Numbered from the stretch's first letter, positions 1 through 5,748 are shown. The stretch: 6,151 bases of DNA from Caryophanales bacterium UBA1245 (GCA_002308275.1 DBWF01000044.1:12468-18618), one strand, 5' to 3'. Translations and numbers: made by a program. Notes: generated by a model not told the origin, from the sequence alone.

Positions 1-90
1 TTTTTGAATTTCAGTGCGACTTTTTTCAAGAGCACCAGCTAAATACTTATCAGCTCTTAGGCCTTCAACATCACTCACTAGTTTGCTCAT
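1..90 (-). CDS. RluD-family 23S rRNA pseudouridine synthase, N-terminus only
   Basis: Thirty codons are visible from ATG (90-88), running off the left edge. The translation contains GLRADKYLAGALEKSRTEIQK (split at L18: residues 10-30), which matches the start of the S4 RNA-binding domain of RluA/RluD pseudouridine synthases (R-L-D-K-Y-L-A...S-R-xx-I-Q-K), with Ala in place of the usual Leu before DKYL. In Bacillota this gene very often follows lspA, which supports the call. The start overlaps the end of lspA by 20 nt in a different frame. The ribosome binding site is weak (AGAGA-like, about 8 nt upstream), so translational coupling to lspA is likely. The catalytic HRLDxxTSG region lies outside the window, so RluD cannot be separated from a close paralogue. 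Confidence 0.85.
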   Translation of the reverse strand, partial: MSKLVSDVEGLRADKYLAGALEKSRTEIQK

Positions 91-592
91 CAGTCGTCTC
101 TTCTTTCTTCTTCTTTTCCCATTTTAGTGATACAGGATCTTTATGATCAAAGAATAATAAATAAACAGCCATCAGGATAACACCAATGGTTAAATAGCTA
201 TCCGCAACATTAAAGATTGCGAAATTCATAAAGGTAACATCGATAAAGTCAAAAACATGATAATGATTAAACATCCGGTCAATCATATTACCGATTGTAC
301 CACTATAGATTAGGACTAAAGCGATACTATATAAAGGTCTTCTTTTGAAATTGAAGTCTTTCATTAAATAAGTTAGACCTAAGGTTGCTAAAATACTAAT
401 GACTAAGAGAATCCACGAATGATCATTAAGCATACTAAAAGCAGCACCGGTATTATAAACACCATATAATTGGAAAACACCAGGCCAAGCTTCCACAATT
501 TGACCAAGACCATAGACATTGAGAATAACAATCTTTGATAATTGATCAAAAGCCACAAAGATAGCCATTAAGATTAAGCCATAAATAAACAT
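71..592 (-). CDS. lspA: Lipoprotein signal peptidase (signal peptidase II)
   Basis: Integral-membrane aspartyl protease that removes the signal peptide from diacylglyceryl-modified prolipoproteins. The 173 residues include the family motifs FDQLSK (15-20, with the conserved Asp16), YNTGAAFSM (46-54, Asn47), GTIGNMIDR (98-106, catalytic Asp105) and FNVADSYLTIG (127-137, catalytic Asp131). Four hydrophobic segments lie at about 3-25, 59-77, 88-104 and 124-148, as expected for LspA. The tail after 150 is highly charged (KWEKKKKEE, then acidic) and should be cytoplasmic; its length is within normal variation. It starts with ATG after a perfect AGGAGG and ends with TGA, overlapping the next gene by 20 nt. 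The lspA-rluD order is common in Bacillota. The gene implies that the organism makes lipoproteins and has Lgt elsewhere. Confidence 0.97.
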   Translation of the reverse strand: MFIYGLILMAIFVAFDQLSKIVILNVYGLGQIVEAWPGVFQLYGVYNTGAAFSMLNDHSWILLVISILATLGLTYLMKDFNFKRRPLYSIALVLIYSGTIGNMIDRMFNHYHVFDFIDVTFMNFAIFNVADSYLTIGVILMAVYLLFFDHKDPVSLKWEKKKKEETTDEQTSE

Positions 593-597
593 AATAA

Positions 598-603
598 CCT
601 CCT
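598..603 (-). promoter_or_regulatory. Ribosome binding site of lspA
   Basis: A perfect AGGAGG at 603-598 lies 5 nt before the lspA ATG (592-590) and overlaps the TAG stop of the preceding gene. It is one of only two full-consensus sites in the window (the other is at hisS), so lspA can probably initiate independently of upstream translation. Confidence 0.8.
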
Positions 604-973
604 AAAATAGGATTTCAAGACAAATTGATGCTACTAAAAAGCAACCTAGTGTGTAAGGATTGAATAATCCGCCCAAAACCACAAATGAACGCTTTTCGGG
701 TTCTAAAATAACTTCACTTGTAGCATCATAAACAATCTTTGAATGAAGGGCCACACATAAATTACCATAAACCGGAATTAACCAAATAATTAGATGAATA
801 GGCCACATCACAGCACTATAAATATAAGCCATATTAAAGAAAATGATAATGTATGGTACAGCAAGTAGAATGGCAAATAGTAAAATAACAATGATTGGTC
901 CAATAACCTGTTTACCACTTAAATTACCGATTTTTTTATACATCTCATTCCACGAACGAATCCACTTAATCAT
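602..973 (-). CDS. Small multi-pass membrane protein of unknown family
   Basis: I do not recognise this family. The product is 123 residues with a basic amphipathic N-terminus (1-21, several Lys/Arg and Trp). Strongly hydrophobic stretches follow at about 23-48, 50-77 and 97-123, suggesting three membrane segments. Between the second and third is a short polar part, LHSKIVYDATSEVILEPEKRS (split at V90: about 76-96), which should form a loop. The protein ends almost at the last membrane segment. No cysteine pairs, nucleotide-binding or catalytic motifs are visible. It overlaps the S16 protease gene by 8 nt (ATGATTAA) and ends 9 nt before lspA, whose ribosome binding site covers its TAG stop. 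Gene position suggests an envelope role, perhaps alongside the protease or LspA, but that is inference from context only. An ATG four codons upstream (985) is an alternative start. Confidence 0.8.
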   Translation of the reverse strand: MIKWIRSWNEMYKKIGNLSGKQVIGPIIVILLFAILLAVPYIIIFFNMAYIYSAVMWPIHLIIWLIPVYGNLCVALHSKIVYDATSEVILEPEKRSFVVLGGLFNPYTLGCFLVASICLEILF

Positions 974-2045
974 GAGCTTCACCATACGCTTTCAAATAAT
1001 CGACCGCTTCTTGGAACGTTTTTACACCAACGATCTTAAAATCTTTTGGTGATCCAAGCTTTTGGTATGCGGCGAGGGCTTCATTGTAATTGGTTTCGGG
1101 ATCACTTGATTCCACATATGGAACAAAGAAAATACTAACACCTGAATAGTAAGCTGTATAAATCTTGGAAGTCATTCCACCAATTGAACCAACATTACCT
1201 TCAGCATCGATAGTTCCAGTCCCCGCAATCTTTAACCCATAAGTGTAATCAAATTCAGTTAATGCATTAAAAATTGCTAGAGTTTGTAACAAGCCACCAC
1301 TTGGACCAGTCGAACGAATTGGTTTAATCGTATATTTTGGATCAGCTGATGCTTCATCAATCGTATAACAATCATAATAATAGAAACCAAAAACAGGATA
1401 TGCCTCCCCAGTCGAGGTCTTCATAATATAATCCGATGTTACAATCTTATCTTCACCATTAACGGTTAGTGGTAAGTGGCAAATACCTTCTTCAGCATTA
1501 AAATAAGCCGGATTCATTCTCGCTTCATCATAAAGAGCCTTAAACTCAGCTGATGAAGTAAAAGACTTTCCATCAACTTTATTGATGACATCACCAACTT
1601 CTAAATCATATGTTGCATAATTAGCAAGGGTGTGGATAATAATCCCATCATATGTGTAATTTAGGGTGCGCCCAGCAGCTTTATACGCGGTGATGAGCGC
1701 ATTTTCTAAACTAATATTCTTTTGGAAAACACCTGAGCGTGTATTTCTAGAGGTTGGAGTATAGCTTACTATCTCACTACTTTCTTCGATAATATTAGCT
1801 ACCGATAATTTAGCAAGCAAATAACGAAGAATCGTTGTCCGTTCATTAAAATAAACACTAGTCGTATTAAATGAACCCTTTTGCTCGTATGCATCTTCAA
1901 TTTCAATTACTAATTGAACCTCCGTAACATAGGCGGGACTAGTAACATCATATTTAATATGAATACTAGAAATAACTACTAGACCAATATTAACCAATAA
2001 AACAATTAAAAGAATGGGCCAATTACGACGCCATAAGTTTTTCAT
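966..2045 (-). CDS. Membrane-anchored PDZ/S16 Lon-like serine protease (YlbL/SepM type)
   Basis: Predicted membrane-bound protease of family S16 that lacks the AAA+ ATPase of true Lon. The order of parts is a short basic N-terminus, one transmembrane helix (about 10-29), an extracytoplasmic region (30-130), a PDZ-like domain (about 130-205, core LEVGDVINKVDGKSF at 148-162) and the S16 domain (about 215-355). The catalytic dyad is visible: Ser249 in TGPSGG and Lys294 in GSIGGMTSK, linked by the family segment IAGTGTIDAEGNVGSIGG (273-290). With the N-terminus inside, the protease would lie outside the membrane. Known relatives are SepM of streptococci, which trims a competence peptide, and YlbL of B. 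subtilis, which degrades a division inhibitor; the substrate here is unknown. The start codon overlaps the deaminase stop (TAATG) without a good ribosome binding site, which implies translational coupling. The C-terminus overlaps the next gene by 8 nt. The family call is strong, the biological role is open. Confidence 0.9.
   Translation of the reverse strand: MKNLWRRNWPILLIVLLVNIGLVVISSIHIKYDVTSPAYVTEVQLVIEIEDAYEQKGSFNTTSVYFNERTTILRYLLAKLSVANIIEESSEIVSYTPTSRNTRSGVFQKNISLENALITAYKAAGRTLNYTYDGIIIHTLANYATYDLEVGDVINKVDGKSFTSSAEFKALYDEARMNPAYFNAEEGICHLPLTVNGEDKIVTSDYIMKTSTGEAYPVFGFYYYDCYTIDEASADPKYTIKPIRSTGPSGGLLQTLAIFNALTEFDYTYGLKIAGTGTIDAEGNVGSIGGMTSKIYTAYYSGVSIFFVPYVESSDPETNYNEALAAYQKLGSPKDFKIVGVKTFQEAVDYLKAYGEAHD
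979..983 (-). promoter_or_regulatory. Ribosome binding site of the small membrane protein gene
   Basis: GGTGA, part of the AGGAGGTGA anti-16S complement, lies 5 nt before the ATG at 973-971 inside the end of the protease gene. It favours that start over the ATG at 985-983, which would place the GGTGA within the coding region. Confidence 0.55.
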
Positions 2046-2512
2046 TAACTTATTGTTAAAGTGACATTAGCACATTTCCGGCATTTAACACCGGCTGCTT
2101 CAAGCATTCTTTTTGAGGCAATATCACTTGGCGTTCCTTGATATTTATCTGATAAATAAACGATTTCTTTAATGCCCGATTGAATAATTAGTTTTGCACA
2201 TTCATTGCAAGGAAAAAGAGTAACATAAAGGGTAGCACCTACTAAACTAGTAGTAGCATTAAGAATGGCATTGGGTTCAGCGTGTACAACATAAGGATAT
2301 TTGCAATCTAAATAGTCCCCATCTCTTTCCCAAGGGAAAACATCATCATCGCAACCATATGGAAAACCATTATAACCAATACCGATAATCCGTTTTTGCG
2401 TATTAACAATACAAGCACCAACTTTAGTATTAGGATCTTTACTCCGGTAACTTGAAAGTAGGGCAACACCCATAAAATAAGTGTCCCATGAAATATAATT
2501 TTGATCTTTCAT
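2045..2512 (-). CDS. Deoxycytidylate (dCMP) deaminase, eukaryote-like subfamily
   Basis: Zinc-dependent deaminase converting dCMP to dUMP, the precursor of dTMP, in the cytoplasm. The zinc and catalytic motifs are intact: HAE at 77-79 (His77 ligand, Glu79 proton shuttle) and PCNEC at 101-105 (Cys102 and Cys105 ligands). The substrate-side motifs are SKDPNTKVGACIV (24-36) and GIGYNGFP (44-51). The 155-residue protein is unusually close to animal DCTD as I recall it, sharing YFMGVALL-type, RSKDPN, VGACIVN, YPYV-HAE-NAI, LFPCNECAKLIIQ-GIKE and SDKY segments. That makes dCMP more likely than cytidine, tRNA adenosine or riboflavin-pathway substrates. The nearest relative in the B. subtilis naming scheme is ComEB. 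The gene starts 13 nt after the aspS stop and ends in a TAATG overlap with the next gene, so it is part of the operon. Two extra cysteines near the C-terminus (C144, C147) have no role that I can assign. Confidence 0.9.
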   Translation of the reverse strand: MKDQNYISWDTYFMGVALLSSYRSKDPNTKVGACIVNTQKRIIGIGYNGFPYGCDDDVFPWERDGDYLDCKYPYVVHAEPNAILNATTSLVGATLYVTLFPCNECAKLIIQSGIKEIVYLSDKYQGTPSDIASKRMLEAAGVKCRKCANVTLTIS

Positions 2513-2521
2513 CTTCTTTTT

Positions 2522-2527
2522 TCCTTT
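2522..2527 (-). promoter_or_regulatory. Ribosome binding site that sets the dCMP deaminase start
   Basis: AAAGGA (2527-2522) lies 9 nt before the ATG at 2512-2510 and overlaps the aspS stop codon. It supports that ATG over the in-frame TTG at 2533-2531, which has no comparable site upstream and would add only seven basic, non-conserved residues. Confidence 0.7.
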
Positions 2528-4268
2528 ATTCAATCTTAATTTTTAATTCTTTTAATTGTTCAGGAGCAACTGGTGTAGGTGCATTACTCATTAAACATTT
2601 TGCAGAAGCAGCTTTAGGGAAAGCAATTACTTCTCTTAAATTATTATTCTTAGTAAGTAACATAACTAAACGGTCTAATCCAATTGCTAGTCCACCATGA
2701 GGAGGTGTACCATATTTTAGGGCATCAACAAAGAATGAGAAGCGTAATTGAACGTCTTCATCTGTTAAGCCGATGGCTTTAAACATCTTAGCTTGGGTAG
2801 CTTGATTGTGAATTCTAATACTTCCACCGCCAAGTTCATAACCATTTAGTACGATATCGTATGCCTTAGCATGGCATTTGGCTGGATTTGTAAGCATTAA
2901 ATCTTCATCACCATCTTTAGGAGAGGTGAATGGATGGTGTGCCGCAACGTATCTGCCTTCTTCTTCACTATATTCAAATAGTGGCCAATCAACAACCCAT
3001 AAGAAATTGAACTTATCTTCATCAATTAAACCCATTTCTCTTGCTACTGTAAGTCTTAAAGCACCAAGAGCAGTATTAGCATTCATTAATTCATCACTTA
3101 TAATTAATACTAAGTCACCATTTGTTAAAGATAAGTCTTTAATAATTTGTTTAGATGCTTCTTCATCCACAAATTTCATAATTGATCCACTTAAAGCTTC
3201 ATCATACTTAAGCCATGCAAGACCTTTGGCATGGTATTTTTTAGCAAGAAGCGTTAGACGGTCTATCTCTTTACGAGAATATTTAGTTGAAGCATTATGA
3301 GCAACAATGGCTTTAACCACACCGCCAGCAGCAATCACATCATTGAATACACCAAAACCTAGCTTTGAAGCCCAAGGCGTAATATCTTGAAGTAACATTT
3401 CAAATCTCGTATCAGGTTTATCAGAACCATAATAGTTCATCGCATCAATCCACTTCATTCTAATGAAAGGTGTCTTGATTTCTTGACCTAAAATGTCATG
3501 CCATACTTGTTTTAACATTCCTTCAGTAACATCTTGAACATCTTGTTCATCAACAAAACTCATTTCTAAGTCAACTTGAGTAAATTCTAATTGACGGTCA
3601 GCTCTTAAGTCTTCATCGCGGAAGCAACGAACGATTTGGAAATAGCGATCCATTCCCGCAACCATCAATAATTGTTTATATAATTGTGGTGATTGTGGTA
3701 AAGCATAAAACGAGCCTTCATGAACACGTGATGGAACGAGGAAGTCTCTTGCTCCTTCAGGTGTTGATTTACCAAGCATTGGGGTTTCAATTTCCACAAA
3801 TCCTAGTTTGTCAAAATAGTTACGAATCGAAATCGTTGTTTTATGACGAACAACCATATTATTTTGCATTGGAGCTCTTCTTAAGTCGAGATAACGATAT
3901 TTCATTCTAACTTCATCTAGGGCATCAGTTTGATCTTGAATCAATAGTGGTGGAAGTTCAGCTTCTGATAAGATTTCTAACTTTTCCACGATTACTTCAA
4001 TATCACCAGTTGGTAGATTAGCATTTTTACTACTCCGTTCAACAACCTTCCCACTTGCTTTGATGCAGTATTCATTTTTTAATGATAAAGCCACTTGATA
4101 ATTAGCATTATCAGGATTAACAACTAGTTGGGTAATTCCATAACGATCTCTTAAGTCGATAAATAATAGACCACCTAAGTCACGTTTTTTACTAACCCAA
4201 CCCGTTAAAGTGACTGTTTCGTTTATATTTGCAATTCGTAATTCTCCATTAGTATGTGTTCTTAGCAT
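2526..4268 (-). CDS. aspS: Aspartyl-tRNA synthetase, bacterial type
   Basis: Class IIb synthetase that charges tRNA-Asp. Its 580 residues match the bacterial family (about 590). The order of parts is an N-terminal OB-fold anticodon-binding domain (about 15-105, with GWVSKKRDLGGLLFIDLRD at 23-41), then motif 1 around 147-165 ending ETPML. Motif 2 is FRDEDLRADRQLEFTQ (216-231). A GAD domain insertion at about 285-415 is specific to the bacterial form. Then come HHPFTSP (444-450), NGYELGGGSIRIH (475-487) and motif 3 GGLAIGLDRL (525-534), with the motif 3 arginine at R533. The ATG lies 1 bp after the hisS stop. A site AAAGGA (4285-4280) inside hisS sits 11 nt upstream, so translation is probably coupled. 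Whether the enzyme is discriminating or also makes Asp-tRNA-Asn cannot be told without knowing if the genome has AsnRS or GatCAB. Confidence 0.97.
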   Translation of the reverse strand: MLRTHTNGELRIANINETVTLTGWVSKKRDLGGLLFIDLRDRYGITQLVVNPDNANYQVALSLKNEYCIKASGKVVERSSKNANLPTGDIEVIVEKLEILSEAELPPLLIQDQTDALDEVRMKYRYLDLRRAPMQNNMVVRHKTTISIRNYFDKLGFVEIETPMLGKSTPEGARDFLVPSRVHEGSFYALPQSPQLYKQLLMVAGMDRYFQIVRCFRDEDLRADRQLEFTQVDLEMSFVDEQDVQDVTEGMLKQVWHDILGQEIKTPFIRMKWIDAMNYYGSDKPDTRFEMLLQDITPWASKLGFGVFNDVIAAGGVVKAIVAHNASTKYSRKEIDRLTLLAKKYHAKGLAWLKYDEALSGSIMKFVDEEASKQIIKDLSLTNGDLVLIISDELMNANTALGALRLTVAREMGLIDEDKFNFLWVVDWPLFEYSEEEGRYVAAHHPFTSPKDGDEDLMLTNPAKCHAKAYDIVLNGYELGGGSIRIHNQATQAKMFKAIGLTDEDVQLRFSFFVDALKYGTPPHGGLAIGLDRLVMLLTKNNNLREVIAFPKAASAKCLMSNAPTPVAPEQLKELKIKIE

Positions 4269-4269
4269 T

Positions 4270-5541
4270 TTATTTCACGTCCTTTTTTAAATATGCTAGT
4301 AGTGTATCTTGTTTAATTAATTCTTGGACACCACTGGCAACGTTTTTAACATTAATTGTTTGATTATTTAGTTCATCCTCGCCAAGGATTAAAATCCAAT
4401 TAGCTTTTTCACGGTCGCTTAATTTAAATTGTGGCTTTAAGTTATTATTCTTATAATCCATTACCACTAAAAAGCCTTCAGCACGTAACAAGCTAGCAAG
4501 TTCTAAAGTTTTTAATTTAGCAGCCTCGCTTAATGAAAGGATAGCAACCACTTCGCTATTCTTTTTATTTAGTTCAACGCCTAGATCAGCTAAAGCGCCA
4601 CTCATCCTTTCAACTCCCATACCAAAACCGATTGATGGAATTTGAGGGCCATCGAATTCTTGACCTAAATTATTGTATCTTCCCCCCGCAATCAATGCAA
4701 GTCCGTTTAGAGGTGATGATTCATCTTCATAAATAATTTCAAAAATATCATTTGTATAGTAATCAAGACCCCTAACCATCCGATCATTCTTAGCATATGG
4801 AATCTTTAGAGCATCTAAAGCTTTACATAGTTCACTAAAGAAAGCATCATCTTCTTCGCTTAAGTAATCAGCGATTTTAGGAGCCTTCTTCATGATTTCT
4901 TTTTCACCATCAACCTTGCAATCAAGCATCCGTAGTGGATTAGTTTCGAAACGGCGTTTACAATCATCACAAAGTTCGCCTAAATTTGGTTCAAAATAAT
5001 TCTTTAATGCTTCACGATAACGAGCACGGGTTGCATCACTACCTAAAGTGTTTAAATACACTTTTGCCTTTTTAATACCGAGCTTTTCTAGCATCCGGTA
5101 TGCGAGTTCAATAACTTCCGCATCTAAATATGGGCTTTCTTCACCCATTACTTCAACACCAAATTGATAGAATTGCCGATAGCGACCTGCTTGAGGGCGT
5201 TCATAACGGAAGTTTGGTGAACAATAATAGAATTTTTTAATACCAGGGTTCGCATAAAGTTTATTTTCCACATACATCCGCATAACTGATGCGGTTGATT
5301 CAGGTTTTAAGGCAATATCACGATCGCCGCGGTCTTTAAAAACATACATTTCTTTACCGACAACATCGCTACTAGCCCCAGCTGAACGCACAAAGACTTC
5401 TGTTTGTTCAATAATTGGGGTAATTACTTCCGTGTAGCCATACGCTTCACAAAGAGCGGTTGCAGTATCGCGAACGATTTGGAATAATTCCATATCTTTA
5501 CCATAATAATCAAGGACACCTTTTAATTTATTAATTTTCAT
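4270..5541 (-). CDS. hisS: Histidyl-tRNA synthetase
   Basis: Class II synthetase that activates histidine and charges tRNA-His in the cytoplasm. At 423 residues it is full length for bacterial HisRS. Motif 2 is FRYERPQAGRYRQFYQFG (111-128). The histidine-binding motifs are RGLDYY (257-262) and AGGRYN (285-290), and motif 3 is IGFGMGVER (304-312). The insertion region carries CDDC (191-194) and NPLRMLDCK (201-209), typical of Bacillota HisRS. Residues from about 328 onward form the C-terminal anticodon-binding domain. Three signatures deviate from the usual form: the N-terminal PRGTxD is LKGVLD (6-11), LRPEGTA is LKPESTA (78-84), and GGRYD is GGRYN. The ATG has AGGAGG 5 nt upstream. It is the first gene after the T-box leader and ends 1 bp before aspS, so it is expected to be induced when the sensed tRNA is uncharged. 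The paralogue HisZ is unlikely, because the charging motifs are present and an aspS partner follows. Confidence 0.96.
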   Translation of the reverse strand: MKINKLKGVLDYYGKDMELFQIVRDTATALCEAYGYTEVITPIIEQTEVFVRSAGASSDVVGKEMYVFKDRGDRDIALKPESTASVMRMYVENKLYANPGIKKFYYCSPNFRYERPQAGRYRQFYQFGVEVMGEESPYLDAEVIELAYRMLEKLGIKKAKVYLNTLGSDATRARYREALKNYFEPNLGELCDDCKRRFETNPLRMLDCKVDGEKEIMKKAPKIADYLSEEDDAFFSELCKALDALKIPYAKNDRMVRGLDYYTNDIFEIIYEDESSPLNGLALIAGGRYNNLGQEFDGPQIPSIGFGMGVERMSGALADLGVELNKKNSEVVAILSLSEAAKLKTLELASLLRAEGFLVVMDYKNNNLKPQFKLSDREKANWILILGEDELNNQTINVKNVASGVQELIKQDTLLAYLKKDVK

Positions 5542-5546
5542 AAGTT

Positions 5547-5552
5547 CCTCCT
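5547..5552 (-). promoter_or_regulatory. Ribosome binding site of hisS, possibly sequestered
   Basis: A perfect AGGAGG lies 5 nt before the hisS ATG (5541-5539) and fixes that start. The overlapping segment AUAGGA (5554-5549) can pair with UCCU-AU (5595-5592 and 5590-5589, with U5591 bulged). The latter is the 3' strand of the T-box antiterminator. The pairing is mutually exclusive with helix A1, so the site could act as a translational sequestrator. Confidence 0.7.
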
Positions 5553-5569
5553 ATAATATCTTCAATAAT

Positions 5570-5637
5570 AAAAACGAGCAAAAAAACCATAAGGACGAAT
5601 CACTCCGCGGTACCACCTTATTTCAGTATTTCTGCTC
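5570..5637 (-). terminator. Possible intrinsic terminator in the T-box leader (unusual geometry)
   Basis: GAGCAGAAA (5637-5629) can pair with UUUUUGCUC (5584-5576), giving nine pairs including one G-U, and is followed directly by GUUUUU (5575-5570). This resembles a terminator stem and U-tract, but it encloses the antiterminator rather than competing with it, which is not how standard T-box terminators work. A second U-run of seven lies at 5586-5580. I therefore cannot say which structure stops transcription, or whether any does. Another option is translational control through pairing over the hisS ribosome binding site. Confidence 0.35.
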
Positions 5638-5713
5638 TTTATTTCCATTTAACGCATTGGATACGTTTTTCTCCCGAGTTGTCAGCTCGATCATCAAAAA
5701 TAATTAGATTGAT
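5570..5713 (-). promoter_or_regulatory. T-box riboswitch leader (probably tRNA-Asp responsive) upstream of hisS-aspS
   Basis: T-box leaders sense uncharged tRNA through a specifier codon and through base-pairing of the tRNA NCCA end. The antiterminator is clear. Helix A1 pairs AUAAGG (5621-5616) with CCUUAU (5594-5589). The seven-base bulge is UGGUACC (5615-5609). Helix A2 pairs GCG (5608-5606) with CGU (5597-5595), and the loop is 5605-5598. Upstream is a Stem III-like hairpin, AACGUA/UGCGUU with loop UCCAA (about 5668-5652). Before that, UCGAG/CUCGG closes a seven-base loop CUGACAA whose centre is GAC, an Asp codon (5683-5681). No CAU or CAC (His) occurs anywhere between the promoter and the T-box. 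A further small hairpin, AUCAAUC/GAUGAU, occupies the 5' end. The leader is much shorter than usual, leaving about 60 nt where Stem I normally takes about 100. The antiterminator call is near certain; the specifier assignment is inference. Confidence 0.9.
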
Positions 5714-5719
5714 ACTCTT

Positions 5720-5748
5720 ATTATACGCTTCTTTTAGTTAAGTTGCAA
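5720..5748 (-). promoter_or_regulatory. Sigma-A-type promoter for the hisS operon
   Basis: Read on the minus strand, a -35 box TTGCAA (5748-5743, 4 of 6 matches to TTGACA) is followed by exactly 17 bp and a perfect -10 box TATAAT (5725-5720). Transcription should begin around 5713-5715. That gives a leader of about 172 nt before the hisS start codon. The promoter lies just beyond the argS stop codon and directly ahead of the T-box leader, which is where a promoter for a T-box-controlled operon is expected. There is no extended -10 TG. Confidence 0.85.

Noticed and set aside
971..985. ATG at 985-983 as the start of the small membrane protein
   Set aside because: The ATG at 973 has GGTGA 5 nt upstream and starts in an 8-nt overlap with the protease gene. 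The longer form is possible but less well supported.
843..1052. Plus-strand open frame of 69 codons
   Set aside because: It lies antisense across the well-supported membrane protein and S16 protease genes, lacks a ribosome binding site that I can see, and has no recognisable protein features.
2510..2533. TTG at 2533-2531 as the deaminase start
   Set aside because: It has no ribosome binding site, adds a short Lys-rich extension not conserved in the family, and the ATG at 2512 has AAAGGA 9 nt upstream.
2488..3910. Three plus-strand open frames (2488-2700, 2878-3300, 3686-3910)
   Set aside because: All are antisense to aspS and the deaminase gene. Their translations are Ser/Leu-rich, as expected for the reverse strand of conserved coding DNA, and none matches a known protein.
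5580..5621. AUAAGG...CCUUAU hairpin followed by U7 read as a simple intrinsic terminator
   Set aside because: The hairpin contains the T-box core UGGUACC bulge and the GCG/CGU helix, so it is the antiterminator. Only six mostly A-U pairs adjoin the U-run, separated by GG, making it a poor terminator.
5621..5720. A His specifier codon in the leader, expected because hisS is the first gene
   Set aside because: No CAU or CAC occurs in any frame between the -10 box and the T-box; only GAC and GAU fit the encoded synthetases.
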